A DNA stretch of 64,000 bases from Prorocentrum cordatum (GCA_963575745.1 CAUYUJ010021149.1:79897-143896), one strand, 5' to 3'; shown: positions 1 through 11,590, counted from the first letter of the stretch. Translations and numbers: made by a program. Notes: generated by a model from the sequence alone, not told the origin.

Positions 1-682
1 TTGCGATTTGTTGGCAGCCGAGCTCAAACGGGCTCGGGCCATTCTGCAATTCGTGTCCTGGGCCGTCGTTCGGGCGATGGATCTGGACCTCTGGCACGAC
101 GGGCGAGCTGCCTGGGTAAGGAGGCCTCCCGTCCCGGTGCCCGCGAATGCTCTCGGCGTGGTGCAGCACGACCTCGTGTGGGTCGAACCGCGTAAGGAGT
201 ACCGTTGTAAGGTCTGTGCCTGTGTGACCCGCACGGACGGGCACTTGGCGCACCTGCTCTCTGGCAAGTGCTCCCCTTCTCCGACCGACAGGTGGAACTC
301 ACGACAAATTTTCCTGCAGTCGGGCTTGGTCATCCACGATTTTCGGGGTCGTGTTCGGGGCTCCGTGGTTTCCCTGGCCTTGGCGGCCGCTGATGCGGTC
401 CTGGGGCCGACGGCGCCGATCCCCACGGAGGACCAAGATTCCGTGTTGGAGCTGTTCCGCGAGAGGGCACGAGCCTCTCGCGCACGGCCGTGTCGTGATC
501 TGCACGAAGTGCGGGGCTTCCTGTACGGGAGACTTTGGGTGGGCGGGAGAGAGCGGTCTCAACGTAGATTGCACTGGCCCCCCCTCCGAGCCTCGGGCCA
601 TTGCTGGTATTCGAAGGAGAGTCGGCAAGGTCCAGAAGGGGCTTCACCCGAAATCAGGGGCCCCCATTACTTAATCATTTAA
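1..682 (+). pseudogene. 3' end of a zinc-ribbon-type dinoflagellate gene, frameshifted
   Basis: The open frame runs in from before base 1, so the start is outside the window. The first part (frame 2) carries CKVC followed by a His and a second Cys (HLAHLLSGKC), which looks like one metal-binding site. Around 430-500 the protein-like reading moves to frame 3, giving CTKCGAS, then a Cys followed by GPP, then an Arg/Lys-rich stretch and GLHP before a TAA at 672-674. The frame-2 continuation to 682 loses all of these features. The C-x2-C ... C-GPP arrangement recurs at 53.65 kb in this window, and I recall similar C-termini in dinoflagellate retroelement-like proteins. I see one +1-type frameshift, so this is probably a decayed copy, although a missed short intron is possible. 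Function is unknown; zinc binding is inferred from Cys/His spacing only. Confidence 0.55.
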
Positions 683-968
683 TTCGCGCCTCGGGGTCGT
701 CAGGGCCGGCCGCCCTCCCCAGAGGCGACAGGTCAGACACAGTTTTGACTCCAAGAGTGCGCTGGACACGATAGCTTGCACCGCGTCGGCGGCTCAGATT
801 GCCGTAGGGGGGCAGGATTTGTCCCCCGAGTTTCGGCCACGTTCGTAGGACTGCCTTTTTGTACCGAAGCTGCTGACGAGTCGTAGGCGGTCCACGTAAT
901 CATGTTTTGTGCTTCTCTTTCTGATTCCAGCCAGTGCCCGTTTTTGGGCATCGGACTGTTGGGCGCCG
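683..968. other. Unassigned spacer
   Basis: Mixed-composition sequence between the zinc-ribbon remnant and a CTC array. No coding island, hairpin or tandem repeat was recognised. Confidence 0.5.
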
Positions 969-1096
969 TGCCTCCTCCTCCTCCTCCTCCTCCTCCTCCT
1001 CCTTCTCCTCCTCCTCCTCTTCCTGCCCCTCCCCTTCCCCCTCCCCCATCCCCCTCCTCCTCCTGCTCCTCCTCCTTCTCCTCCTCCATTCCTTTT
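969..1096. repeat. (CTC)n-type polypyrimidine microsatellite
   Basis: Nearly pure CCT/CTC triplets with C-rich interruptions. It is open in every frame, so the poly-Pro, poly-Leu and poly-Ser readings are artefacts. About 60 bp downstream (1157-1174) is an 18-bp match, CGCCTGAGACTTCCTCAC, to the 161-bp satellite at 37.6-39.2 kb. Confidence 0.95.
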
Positions 1097-1213
1097 CCTT
1101 ATAAAGAACTTTCCCCTGTCGCACCCCGAGGCCAGTTTTCAGGGCGGGCCGGGCGTTTCGCCTGAGACTTCCTCACCGTGTATGATTCTGAAGCTTAAAA
1201 AGTGACAACAAAC

Positions 1214-1600
1214 TTACAGATGGATGACGGGTGGTTTTCAAACTTTAGCTATCGCTTTAGCGCCGCGCACAGTCGTTTCAACAATTTCACGGATTGAGGG
1301 CGGATGGTTTTCAAAACGTGGCTCTCGCCTTTGCGCCGCGCACATTCGTTTTTAAACCTCGCAAGAGTTTCACGGATTGAGGGCGAGCCGTTTTCAAGAT
1401 GTGGCTCTCGCATGAGCGCCGCGCATATTCGTTTTAAACATGTGCAATGGTCTCACGGATTGAGGGCGAGCCGTTTTCACCATGTGGTTCTCGCCCTAGC
1501 GCCGCGCACATTCGTTTCAGAAATGTGCAAGACCTTCACGGATTGACGGCGGCTCCTTTTCGAAATGTGGCTCTCGCCTGTGCGCTGCGCACATTCTTTC
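1214..1600. repeat. 83-bp tandem minisatellite, about 5 units
   Basis: The block CACGGATTGA recurs at 1288, 1371, 1454 and 1537, exactly 83 bp apart each time. Each unit also holds a GTTTTCA block, then a GTGGCTCTCGC block and a GCGCCGCGCAC block. A first unit upstream is about 10 bp shorter. Because 83 is not a multiple of three, each unit is read in a different frame and the short open frames are not meaningful. Diverged relatives lie at 57.3-57.65 kb and 58.48-58.65 kb. Confidence 0.93.
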
Positions 1601-1626
1601 ATATATATATATATATATATATATAT
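1601..1626. repeat. (AT)n microsatellite
   Basis: Uninterrupted AT dinucleotide run replacing the tail of the last 83-bp unit. Confidence 0.95.
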
Positions 1627-1649
1627 TGAAAGAGCTTCACATATTCCCA

Positions 1650-1853
1650 TGATCAACGTACCAGAAGTGCTGTCCTGGAAGGATTCAGGATGACGTGGGT
1701 GCAACAGTCATGTTGATTCGCGGTGTTCGCATCCCCCAAATTGCGTTCTGGCACGATTCAGGATCGTCAAGACACAGCAGTTAGGTTGATCTGTGGCGTT
1801 GCAATCCCGAGAACCATATTTTGGCATGCTTCAGGGTCTTCAAACGGTTGTCT
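1650..1853. repeat. ~73-bp tandem repeat, 2 to 3 diverged units
   Basis: Units starting near 1708 and 1781 align over about 73 bp (shared blocks: CA(A/G)CAGT, GTTGATC-like, GGCA, ATTCAGG or CTTCAGG, TCGTCAA or TCTTCAA). A weaker third unit precedes them. No coding signal. Confidence 0.7.
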
Positions 1854-2289
1854 TCCAACGAGGCAGTTCCCTCAATGGAAATGAACCGCTGTGGGGGGCT
1901 ATGAAGAGGGAACGTGGAGGGAGGGTTTATTCCAACATCGTTGAAGACTCTTGGATTCACACTGGTCCTCCATCTCCTGCTCCTGCTCCTCCTCCTCATC
2001 CTCCTCGTCCTCCTCCGCCCCACCCCACTTCCGCACTGGGCCCCCTCCGCGACGAGGAGGAGCACCAGGGCGACGGCGGAGAGTTCCAACCCTTTCTGGC
2101 GGGTTCCGCGGAGGCCATCGATGTATCACGGTCATTTCGAAGGGCTCCGGAGAGGAAGTAAGGGAGGGAGAGATGCAGGGAGGGTGGATGGGAGACAGGA
2201 GAGGGAGGGGTTGGATGGAACGAAGAAACGAATGACCGCCAATGCGTACGGCGTCGGGGCCTTGTCTGAGACCTGGTGGGCCAGGCTGT
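1854..2289. other. Unassigned sequence with a short CTC tract
   Basis: Contains a CTC/TCC tract near 1970-2040 and a purine-rich stretch near 2155-2225 (GGGAGGGAG-type). The long open frames on both strands come from this low complexity. No gene recognised. Confidence 0.5.
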
Positions 2290-2770
2290 GGCCTCCAGGC
2301 TCTGAGGCGCGTGGTAAGCCCAAAGGTAGCCCCAGGGCAGCCCAAGGTGGCCTCCGGACGGGCCGAGAGGCCCTTCAGACGGCCCGCCGCAAGAGGACCC
2401 CCAGCAGGGCCTCAGAGGCCCAAACCATGTATGTTCCAAATGTGTTTAAATGATTTGCGCGTCTTCACACTTTCGGGTTTCCTTCAGCTCCAGATGGCCC
2501 TTGAGGCCTCCAAGATGGCCCCAAGACGGCCCAAGGAGGACCCCAAAAAAGGCCCAGGAATCCTCCAATACGGCATCAAGACAGCCCAAGCGGGTCCCTA
2601 GACGGCCCAAAGAGAGCCCCAAGCTGGCCCAAGAGGGCCTCTGGAGGGACCCAAGACGGCCTCAGAAAGCCCCTCGACGACCCCACGACGACCGCCAGAG
2701 ACGCCCCAGACGACCAAGACGGCCCCAAGACGGCCGAAAGTGGCCCAAGGGGCCCCCAAGACTTCCCCAC
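2290..2770. repeat. Degenerate AAGACGGCCC / AAGAGGCCCC repeat block
   Basis: Dozens of short, imperfect CAAGACGGCCC-like words at irregular spacing of roughly 9 to 20 bp. The same word family fills 42.5-43.6, 46.4-48.2 and 53.1-53.4 kb, in either orientation. The minus-strand frames (Leu-Gly-Arg-Leu-rich) are by-products. Confidence 0.8.
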
Positions 2771-3605
2771 AGGAGTCCAAGAAAGAACGGATAAAAGAGA
2801 GGGAGACGACGAAGATGAGAATAGAACCCCTGACACAACGCGGAAGAGCGTGTCACGTTTTCTGGCTATCCCAAGGCTCGGGACACGAGGTGCGGTTTCG
2901 ACACCCGATTTGAAGGCGCGAAGCGCCCCAGGCGGCACAGACGTGCTGAGACCGCCTTGGACCAATTGCATGTTGAAGGCAGCCGCACGTGGACCCCATA
3001 CCGCACAGTCTACAGGTCCAAATGCTGGGGATCCTCAGCACACCAGTCGAGGTTCGGTCTTCGCGAGCGGGCTCGAGGGACTTGAACCACGAACCCTTAT
3101 GGTGCATCCCCCCCGCCTCCGGTTCCGATCGATGAGGCGACGGGGACAGGGCTCGATCTCGCCGCTGGTATTGGGACCAACCTGAACGACCTCCAGGGAC
3201 TGTCGATGCGCAAGCCCGGGCCTTGTCAGGGGGATTGGGCCGTTCCCGACGTCCTTGCCCAGGCCTCGCACTGCTTCTTGTCCTCGTAGAGGTCCTCGTC
3301 GTCGAGGCCTCCGCCAACTTCACCGGCGCCACAGCCAGGGCTTCCAGCGGGGCACGTCTCGTCATCCTCCGCCCTGCGGGCCCAAACCTTCGACGTCGTG
3401 ATCTGGTAATTCGGGTGTGTTTCCTCAACTTGGGGCCGTTCCAGGCCATGGATCGTTCGGAAGCGGCCTAGGCCAACAAACGAAAAACCCCAGCAGGATG
3501 TCGGCAAGTCTGGGGGCCTCGTACTGACGTTTAAGAAAACGAGGACGTCGAAGCTCTGGGAAGAGTGATGGGCCAATTTCCACCACCACTACCATACGTA
3601 GGACG
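2771..3605. other. Non-repetitive stretch with a possible minus-strand exon
   Basis: The minus strand from about 3470 to 3226 reads as mixed protein-like sequence (HPNYQITTSKVW, then DEDLYEDKKQCEAWA). An AG acceptor (TTGTTGGCCTAG) lies at about 3468 and an AAG|GT boundary near 3391. DKKQCEAWA recalls the middle of a ShK-like domain, but the following Cys residues are missing, so I assign no family. No other gene seen. Confidence 0.25.
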
Positions 3606-3629
3606 GGGGAGAAGGGAGGATTGGGAGGT

Positions 3630-3719
3630 CCTCCTCCTCCTCCTCCTCCTCCTCCTCCTCCTCCTCCGCCTCCTCCTTCTCCTCCTCCTCCGCCTCCTCC
3701 TTCTCCTCCTCCTCCTCCC
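3630..3719. repeat. (CTC)n microsatellite
   Basis: CCT/CTC triplet array with CCG and CTT interruptions. Confidence 0.95.
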
Positions 3720-4363
3720 CCCTACCTACCTATGGTAGCGGTGGTGGAAAATCGGCCCATCACAGAGGAGGGGGCACAGGATCGTGAAGTTCAGGCAGGA
3801 TGCGAGCAGAACTGAGTGCGGACAGCTCTGGGATCTCCGAGCGCTGGCTGGCGGGCCCAGTGGACGTGTCAGGCGTCGCGACCGCTCCCGGGTGCTCTGG
3901 GGCGCTGTGAGAATGCCCTGGGGAGCCCTGCAACGATGACCTGTTTCTCCTGGGGCGGCCCCAGACAAGGCTGAGGGGGGACTAGAAGAAGAAACAACTG
4001 CAGAAACATATAAATGTTTGGCGGCCCGCACGAGTTTCTTGAATCTGCGCTGAACCCCCCGCGGAGCGCTCCAGGGGCGGCGCCGGAGGCCGCCAGGGGG
4101 CTCCAGCGCCGATCCGAGAAATCTGCGCGGAGCTCCGAAAGCTTACGCTTACGCAGATCATCTTCTTAGGGGGTAGGAGGAGGACGAGCAAGGTGACGAG
4201 GGCGGGGATCCTGCAGCGCACGGCCTGCTGGCAGCACTCCAGGGCGAGCACGAGCACGGGGAAGCGCAGGCGCCGCATCCCGGCGAGGACTGGCCCGGAG
4301 CTCGCTCGCCGCCACGGTGGAAGAAAAAGAAGCTCGAGCGAACGCGGCAGGTCAGATGACGGT
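3720..4363. other. Unassigned spacer
   Basis: GC-rich, non-repetitive sequence. Short open frames on both strands lack convincing protein texture. No gene or structured repeat identified. Confidence 0.45.
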
Positions 4364-4572
4364 TCTGTGGCAACTCATGGGGGCATCTCATACCATCTTG
4401 CTTGCTCCTGCGACTCGACGCTAATCGACGCTTAATCGACGCGAAATCGACGCGAATCGACGCTAACCGACGCAAAGTCGGCACAACATCGGCGCTATCT
4501 CATCGACCATCGGACGCAAAGACGGAACCACAAGGGCACACAAGGCTCCCACCATTGGCTGCCGAAGGTGAC
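4364..4572. mobile_element. Short inverted-repeat element, family A copy 1 (diverged)
   Basis: Aligns end to end with the element at 8961-9175. The left end reads TGGCAACTCATGGG, the core is a tandem of 10-11-bp AATCGACGCT-like words (about 4415-4490), then CTCATCGACCA, and the right end is AGGCTCCCACCATTGG, a diverged inverted match to the left end. There is no open frame, so it would be non-autonomous (MITE-like). Confidence 0.7.
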
Positions 4573-4620
4573 GGCAACTGCGGTGCCAGTGGTGCCAGCG
4601 ATTGGCGGCGAGCACAAGGG

Positions 4621-4790
4621 GGTACACGTCGTTCATTTCTAATCGTGCTCATTTCTAATTGTGCTCGTTTCTAATTGTTCCTGGCCCCCTAGTGGCCAGG
4701 AAGAGGCCCAGGATAGAACAACTAGAAATGAAAGGATCTTGGCCCCAAAAAAACCAAAGAACTTCCGAAGAATTAGAAATGAACCATGTG
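4621..4790. mobile_element. Short palindromic element, family B copy 1
   Basis: The ends TTCATTTCTAAT (4632-4643) and ATTAGAAATGAA (4772-4783) are perfect 12-bp inverted repeats. Inside is a nested hairpin: CATTTCTAATTGTTC pairs with GAACAACTAGAAATG around the stem-loop CCTGGCC/GGCCAGG. A second copy at 32391-32552 matches over about 160 bp. No coding capacity. The ATTTCTAAT word is repeated three times in the left half. Confidence 0.75.
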
Positions 4791-4865
4791 TAGGGGGAGG
4801 GGGAAGGCTCCTTAGCAGGAGGCTGCGTCTTAAAAGACTCCCCCCCTCCCCCGATATATCTATAT

Positions 4866-4866
4866 A

Positions 4867-4900
<34 letters not shown>

Positions 4901-5089
4901 CATACATACATACATACATACATACATACATACATACATACATACATACATACATACATACATACATACATACATACATACATACATACATACATACACA
5001 TATACACACACATATGCACACATATATATATATATACATATACATATACACATATACACATATACATATATATATATATATACATACAT

Positions 5090-5121
<32 letters not shown>
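4866..5121. repeat. (TACA)n and (TA)n microsatellite
   Basis: Long ACAT/TACA tetranucleotide run passing into TATACATA-type sequence. The Tyr-, Met- and Cys-rich readings over it are artefacts. Confidence 0.95.
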
Positions 5122-5123
<2 letters not shown>

Positions 5124-6420
5124 CACCCTCCGCGCGTGGCCGCAGCGACGGAGGCCTTCCGGCACGGGCCAGCCGCCGCAAGCCCGGCAGCGACGGCGCG
5201 GACGGCCGGGCACGCGGCGCGCGAGACGCCACCGAGTGCGAGCGCGCCCGTGGAAGATCCCGGGCCTCGGGGCGTCGTGGACAGCACCCATCGCCTGGCC
5301 TTTCTTGTCCACGGCATCTCGGAGGCAGATCTGTTTTTCTCGCTCCCCCGCCTCCTCGACTGCACGTCGCCCACGGCAGGGCTGCGCCGCAGCGTGAAGC
5401 GGAGAAGCGGAAGGCGGCTGTCAGCTCGCAGACCACCGTGCGCAGAGTGCTCGAACGAGCCCTGGCACAGAGACAGACGACCAGAAGCGAGGCGGCAGCA
5501 GGGGGAGGCGAGGAAACAGCAACGGGACAGGGGCGCGCTGCACGTGCCTGCGCACGTCGCCACAGACTTCGCAGGAGGCGGACCGCAGAATGGTCCCCCA
5601 CGGGCGCGCCAAGAGGAGCCCGCGCGTGCGCACACCGACCAGGCCTGACTGGTGGCACTCGCACTAAGGGACCCTGGCGGGTAGGAGCAGGCCAAACAAA
5701 AGACACAGCAGAGGGGAAGGGACGAAGGGCAGACGAGAACACCAGCAACACACAGCAGGGAAAGTCCGGGCAGGTGAAGTCTATCTCCGACGTCGCTGCG
5801 CGGCGGCTTCGCGCCACGCGCGAGCCCACCGTGGCAGGCAGGCGGGCAAGCCCAGCGCAGGGGGACCACTCTCGGGCTCCGGGGCCGTGCAGAGACAACC
5901 CGCGGCAAGAAGCTCGCCCCAGGGATAGGGGGCGAGAACTCCAAGGGCACACGTCGCAGAAAAAACGGGCTTCGGAAGCCTGGGATGGAGAAGCGGTTGT
6001 GCATGCGACGGAGGTAGCAGTGAGATGGTGAACGCCAGAAACCCGGAAGGCGCCAGCACGTGCCTCTCTTGAAGGGTCCACCTTTGCTTCTGCTGGCATC
6101 CGCCGCACCAACACCAGCTTCCGCTGGCGGTGACGCCCTCGCTTGATTTGCCCAAGGCTTCTGGCAGGCCTTCAACTGGCTTCCGCCGAGAGCGCCTGGG
6201 TCGAAGGACTCCTATTCCTAAGAGAGCAGGCCCTATTAGCGCGGTCCAGATGACGCCCGGTGATGCATGCGTTTATCCCAAGCCGCCGCCGACGACGTAG
6301 ACCCGAAGAGCTCTCGCCACCATCCCGAAGACCGCTTTCTCCCCCAGTCACGTTTTCGACAATCCCGGACCCGAGAGCGGTCCGCAGACACCCAAATTGC
6401 AAAACATACCGTGATCCACC
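5122..6420. other. GC-rich region, no recognisable gene
   Basis: Both strands stay open for long distances because AT-rich stop codons are rare here. Some stretches look mildly protein-like (+ strand near 5280-5400, minus strand near 5330-5140), but no family, conserved motif or consistent frame could be found. Confidence 0.4.
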
Positions 6421-6899
6421 TCCCTAATCCTCCTCCACTCTCCTCCTCCATCCTCCTCATTCTACTCCGTCCTCTTCCCCCTGCTCCCTCCTCCCGCTCC
6501 TCCGCAATACCACTCCTCTATCTTCTCCTCCTCCACCTCCACCTCCACCCCCACCTCGCCCGCATCATCAGAACAGTCCGTCTCCACATCCCGCATATGT
6601 ATGTTTCCTCATCGTCATGCTCCTCAACATCATCCTCGCTAACGCTATCAGCGAGCAAAGAAATGTCCACTCGAGTAGCGTGCACGACAGCTCCTCCTCA
6701 TCCTGCTCCTTCCTCCCCTTCCTCTTCCTCTGCCTTCCTCCTCCCCCCCCCATCTTCTGCATCCTCCTCATCTTCTTCCTCATCCTCCTCTGGCTCCTCC
6801 TTATCTTCCCCCTCTGGCCCCCAGCCCCTATCCCCATCCACGCCATCCTCATATTCTTCTCATTTTTCTGTTTCTTCCTCCTCCTCCTCCGCCTCCTCC
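6421..6899. repeat. CTC/TCC polypyrimidine array
   Basis: Degenerate CTC-rich pyrimidine tract with a short interruption near 6560-6690. Translates as Ser/Leu/Pro runs in all frames. Confidence 0.9.
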
Positions 6900-7070
6900 T
6901 CATCATCATCATCATTATCTTCTTCATCAGCATCAGCAGCAGCAGCATCATCAGCAGCATCGTCATCAGCAGCCACAGCATCAGCATCATAATCAGCAAC
7001 ATCATCAGCAGCAGCAGCATCAACATCATCATCAGCAGCATCATCAACAGCATCATCGCCGCCACCACTT

Positions 7071-7118
<48 letters not shown>

Positions 7119-7576
7119 GCAGCAGCAGCAGCAGCAGTATCATCAGCATCATCATTCGCAGCATCAGCACGATCAGCATCATCAGCAGCAGCACCATCAT
7201 CGTCAGCATCACCATCATCAGCCGCAGCATCATCATCAGCAGCAGCATCGCCATCATCATCATCGGCATCAGCAGCTTCAGCATTCACAACATCATAATC
7301 ATCAGCAGCAGCATCATCATCGTTATCATATTTATCATCAGAAGCAGCAGCAGCATCATCGTCATCATCACCATCACCATCACCATCGCCAGAACCACCA
7401 TCAGCAGCAGCATCAGCATTCAATTCCTCTTCATCCTCCTCAGTCTCATCATCATCAGCATCATCTCATCGCCATCACCATCACCATCACCATCATCATC
7501 ATCATCCTTATCCTCCTCATCATCATCAGCATCAGCATCAGCATCAGCATCAGCATCAGCATCAGCATCATCATCC

Positions 7577-7607
<31 letters not shown>

Positions 7608-7618
7608 ACTCATCATCG

Positions 7619-7662
<44 letters not shown>

Positions 7663-7664
7663 TG

Positions 7665-7746
<82 letters not shown>

Positions 7747-7763
7747 GTCATCCCTATCCCTAA
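6900..7763. repeat. ATC/CAG/CAA composite trinucleotide array
   Basis: Mosaic of CAT/ATC and CAG words with a pure (CAA)n then (CAG)n block at about 7072-7137. The last 200 bp are nearly pure ATC. Readings are poly-Ser/Ile, poly-His, poly-Met or poly-Asp depending on frame and strand. Confidence 0.95.
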
Positions 7764-8960
7764 TCCCTCCCTTATCATCCGCTTCTTCCCAATATGTCAC
7801 CTCCTCTTCCATCGCATCGCTTACTCCAAGTGACGCTTCAGGGTCACGTCGACGCGCGCCCAGCGAGCGCAGCGGGGAGGGAAGGGCGAACGAGATATCC
7901 TCGCGCGCCTCGCAGCGATAATAGAGCGAGGGGCGGTGACGGCCCAACGCGAAGACGAGAGGCCCGGGAGGAGGGGGAGGAGGTGAAGGGGGGGGGGAGG
8001 GAGATGGGAGGAAGGATGGAGGATGGAGGGAGGAAGGAGGATGGGGGCAGAGAGGAGACGGGAGAGCCGAGGAAGAAGTGGGGGCAGAGGAGAGAGGATG
8101 GAGGATGAGGGCAAGGAGGAGGACGACGACGAGGAGGAGGACGAGGTGGAGGAGGAACGCTTTTGGAACGTGTTGAACAGCACAGCGTGCAAGGCGGGGC
8201 AGGGAGGAGGAGAGAGGAAAGCGGCGGGGACCGAACCGCCCGCCACGCCCGTGCCTGCGGACCACAGGCACGCCCAGCACCTCCGCCCCCTCCGAACGGA
8301 GGGTGCGGAGGGTGCGCCGACGGGTGGGTGGGCGACCGTGTTCGGTCGCCGCGAGGTGGAGGGGGAAGGACGAGATGAGAGGGAGGGAGGGAGGCTACAC
8401 GGCTACGCTCCTCCAGGGCACGAGCCCGGGCGGTGCAGCCTGAGCCGCTCTGCTCGTCTAGCCCCTCTCAGCACCCGGCTCGGAGAGAATCCGTGGGGCC
8501 AGGCAGCGTGAAGAATCCGCGTCGAACTGTGGGGCCACGAGCACTGCAGTGGGCGAGACCGCGAGAGCGGCAACAAAAACAAAGAAGGCAGGGAGGAGGA
8601 CAGAGGACAGAGGAGTAGGAGGAGGAGGGATGGAGGGAGGAGCAGGGATGGACGAGGAAGGAGGAGGAGGAGGAGGAGGAGGAGGAGGGGAGGCAGGAGA
8701 GAGCGGGGATGAAGACAGCACAACCCATCCCCAACCGCCAACCAGGACCCACACTCTTCACCAGGTGGTCCAGGGGGTCCTGGCTGGAGGAAGGGGAGGG
8801 GGGCAAGAACTCCCCCCCAAGAAAAAATCATCCCCCTGCCAGGGATCCTTGGATCACCAGGTCGGGAGTGGGGCTCCTGGCTGGGAGTGGGGGTCGGCTG
8901 TGCTGCCTCTCACGGGAAGGCGGCATCGGCAATGGCAAGAGAACGAGGGGGTGGGGAGTT
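7764..8960. other. Purine-rich GGA tracts, no gene
   Basis: Two G/A-rich tracts on the + strand (about 7960-8155 and 8575-8700) interrupt otherwise unremarkable GC-rich sequence. No coding island was recognised. Confidence 0.5.
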
Positions 8961-9175
8961 CTCGGTGGCAACTCATGGGAGCCTCCCATAGCATCTTGTC
9001 GGCTCTTGCGAATCGACGCTAACCGACGCTCAATCGACGCTAAATCGACGCTACATCGACGCTAACCGACGCTAGATCGGCGCTACCTCATCGACCACCA
9101 GACGCTAATCGATGCGAACCGATGCCAAAGAGGAAACTGAGATGGCATACCAGGCTCCCATGATTTGCCACCGAG
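8961..9175. mobile_element. Short inverted-repeat element, family A copy 2
   Basis: 215 bp bounded by near-perfect 23-bp inverted ends: CTCGGTGGCAACTCATGGGA on the left, matching the complement of CCCATGATTTGCCACCGAG on the right with one mismatch. The core (about 9008-9100) is a tandem of CGACGCTAA(A/C)-type words. Homologous to 4364-4572. No open frame and no convincing target-site duplication. MITE-like. Confidence 0.85.
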
Positions 9176-9790
9176 GGCCTTGGCCGACGTAGGCCCTAGT
9201 GTACGCGGCAGGTCGCGCCTGCGGGCGCTGTGCCCTGAGGCACACGCCCGCTCCTGCGTCCGCGAGATCGAGAGCTCCGCCCACCCCCCGCCCCCCCGCC
9301 CCCCACCCCCGCAGCCGCCCACGAGGAAAAAGAAGGCGCCGTGCACGTCAGAGGTGCACGGGCAGGAAAATGAGCGCTGGCATGACCGCCAGCCGACCGC
9401 AGAGAAAGAAGGCGAGAAACAGCGACACTCTCTCGGCATCCTCGGCTCCATGGGCACAGAACGTAAACGCAGCGGGGCGCGAGGGCGCGCCGTCGCCTGT
9501 TTCTTGTTCCACGTGCCGTGGGGTGCGGAACGGCTCTTCACGCGAACGCCAGCGGGTCGGGATGAGGAGAACAAGGGAGCAGAGGCCTGAAGTATGTGAA
9601 GGGGGAAGAGAGAGACCAGACAGGACATGACCAATCGGGCGCGCCCAGTTTCCGCCCTGTGCGGCCAAGGGGGACCCGATATCAAGAGCCCTATGGGCGT
9701 AGGTGTTCGAGGAGGGTCTTTCTTCGAACCCCATTATTCGCCTTCGGGGAGGGGTTTACCACTGCTCTGTAGTTAGATACAAGCACACCC
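9176..9790. other. Unassigned spacer
   Basis: GC-rich sequence with a CCCCCGCCC-type C-rich run near 9280-9315. Open frames on both strands, none convincing. Confidence 0.45.
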
Positions 9791-10150
9791 TCTCCCCCCA
9801 CCATCCTTATCAAACAATGCGATATGCACGTTGCGGTCAAATCTTGGACCGTGCGCGGGGGGGGGGGGGGGGCGCGTTCAGTTCACGGCTCGGAGTGGGC
9901 GGGGGCAGCAGATTGCCTTGTGCGTGTAGGCCCACCACCCCTATCAATGCAGAGTGTCCTTTGCGGCAAATGGTTGCAGCATGCGCGGGGGGGGGCGAAA
10001 ACTTTGCAGTGCTTGTTCACAGGGATGGTAGGGGCGCCCGCACAATGTTGTCCTGTGCGCGCGGTCCCACCATGCCTGCCCAAAACACAATCAAAGTGTC
10101 TGCGGGCGCACGCGCCATACACAATGCTGACAACCTAGCCGCCATGCCGC
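9791..10150. repeat. Diverged copies of the ~139-bp repeat family
   Basis: The ordered words ATGCGCGGGG, TTGC(C/T)TTGTGCG, AGG(C/T)CCACC and CCTATCAA recur about three times and match the better copies at 49.9-52.6 kb. Two poly-G runs (9848-9861 and 9986-9994) sit where better copies have GGGCGCC. Confidence 0.55.
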
Positions 10151-10688
10151 TTTGGCTTTCGACACGGACGGTGGGGGTCGGCATGCTTCCCGATACATGC
10201 GGTCACGTGAACTGGCGCACCTGCACTGAGACCCGGGTGCTAAGGGGTGGTTGTGGGAGAGCGAGACGGCTTGAGGCTGTCATTCGTGGTAGTCTGGCCC
10301 TCCCCCAACTCACCCCCTCCCCTGCGGTCCCCTGCGGTCAGGACCAGGGATTCGCGAGGAGGCGTTAAACACGCCACCGCCGACCCTCCACATCCACACC
10401 CCCTCCAGCCTCCCTCGAACCACCTCCCATCCACAATGCCCTCGCCACCTTCCCTCCGCCCTCCCTTTCGTCCCCCTCCACCCGCCACCCCCTCCCAAAA
10501 GATGCCAGGAAATCCCGAGGGACCCCAAAGATCGCTGAGTTCACCCGTGCCCCCTTCCTATTTCACAATCTGCTCATATTCCAACTGCCCGACAACCCGC
10601 ATGGGCATTGTTTCGGGATGTGCTGGCGCGGCCACGCGATGCGACAAGAGCTCCCCCCCTGAGGAAAGTGGGCTTGCGACGCAGCCCT
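10151..10688. other. Unassigned spacer
   Basis: Mixed sequence with a C-rich (CCCTCC) stretch near 10295-10500. No gene recognised. Confidence 0.45.
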
Positions 10689-11052
<364 letters not shown>

Positions 11053-11590
11053 GAACCAACAAGCATGCGCGCATCCCCGTCTAAGAGGAAGAGAGGGAGA
11101 CAACAAGCGAGGTACGCTCACGTCATAAATCATATCAGAACACTCCCACCCATCCGTCCTCGTTGCGTTGTTGATCGGTCCGCCGACGCGTTTTGCACAA
11201 TCGGAAACATGGAAATGGTTAGATTGGAGGAGGTGGTGGCGAACAGGGGGGATAAGCAAGAGGAAAAGGAGGAGAAGGAAAGATGACGAGGACGAACAGC
11301 AGCAGCAAGAGCGGAAGTGGAATGAGCGGAAGGAGGAGGACCAGGGGAAGGCGGAAGAGGGGAAACAGGAGCGGGTGGCAACGACGAAGAAACACTTGGA
11401 TCCACAAACATGGCCCGCGCTGACGCGCGAGCGCCATTCTGAACAACGGGAGCAGAGCGCCGATCCGAAAATGAGGCCCACACTGCAGCGGGGACACCAT
11501 TTTGAAACACCGACAACAAGGGGAATCCACCAAAACATATTAACAAAAAAATGTTGGCCAGCCCGGGCCCCAAACCTTTGATGTCTAGCA
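11053..11590. other. Unassigned; purine-rich middle
   Basis: A G/A-rich tract (about 11220-11370) on the + strand, followed by two similar words about 75 bp apart (CGCCATTCTGAAC and ACCATTTTGAAAC). No gene recognised. Confidence 0.45.

Noticed and set aside
3060-3150. Possible minus-strand tRNA because GGTTCAAGTCCC resembles a T arm
   Set aside because: No matching A box, no acceptor or anticodon stem at the right distance.
4639-6175. Open frames of about 490-505 codons on the minus strand and 456 codons on the plus strand
   Set aside because: They cross the TACA microsatellite and GC-rich DNA with rare stops on both strands. No motif or family texture.
11420-11500. CGCCATTCTGAAC and ACCATTTTGAAAC as spliced-leader relics
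   Set aside because: Only CCATTTTG matches the leader; the diagnostic GGCTCAAG end is absent.
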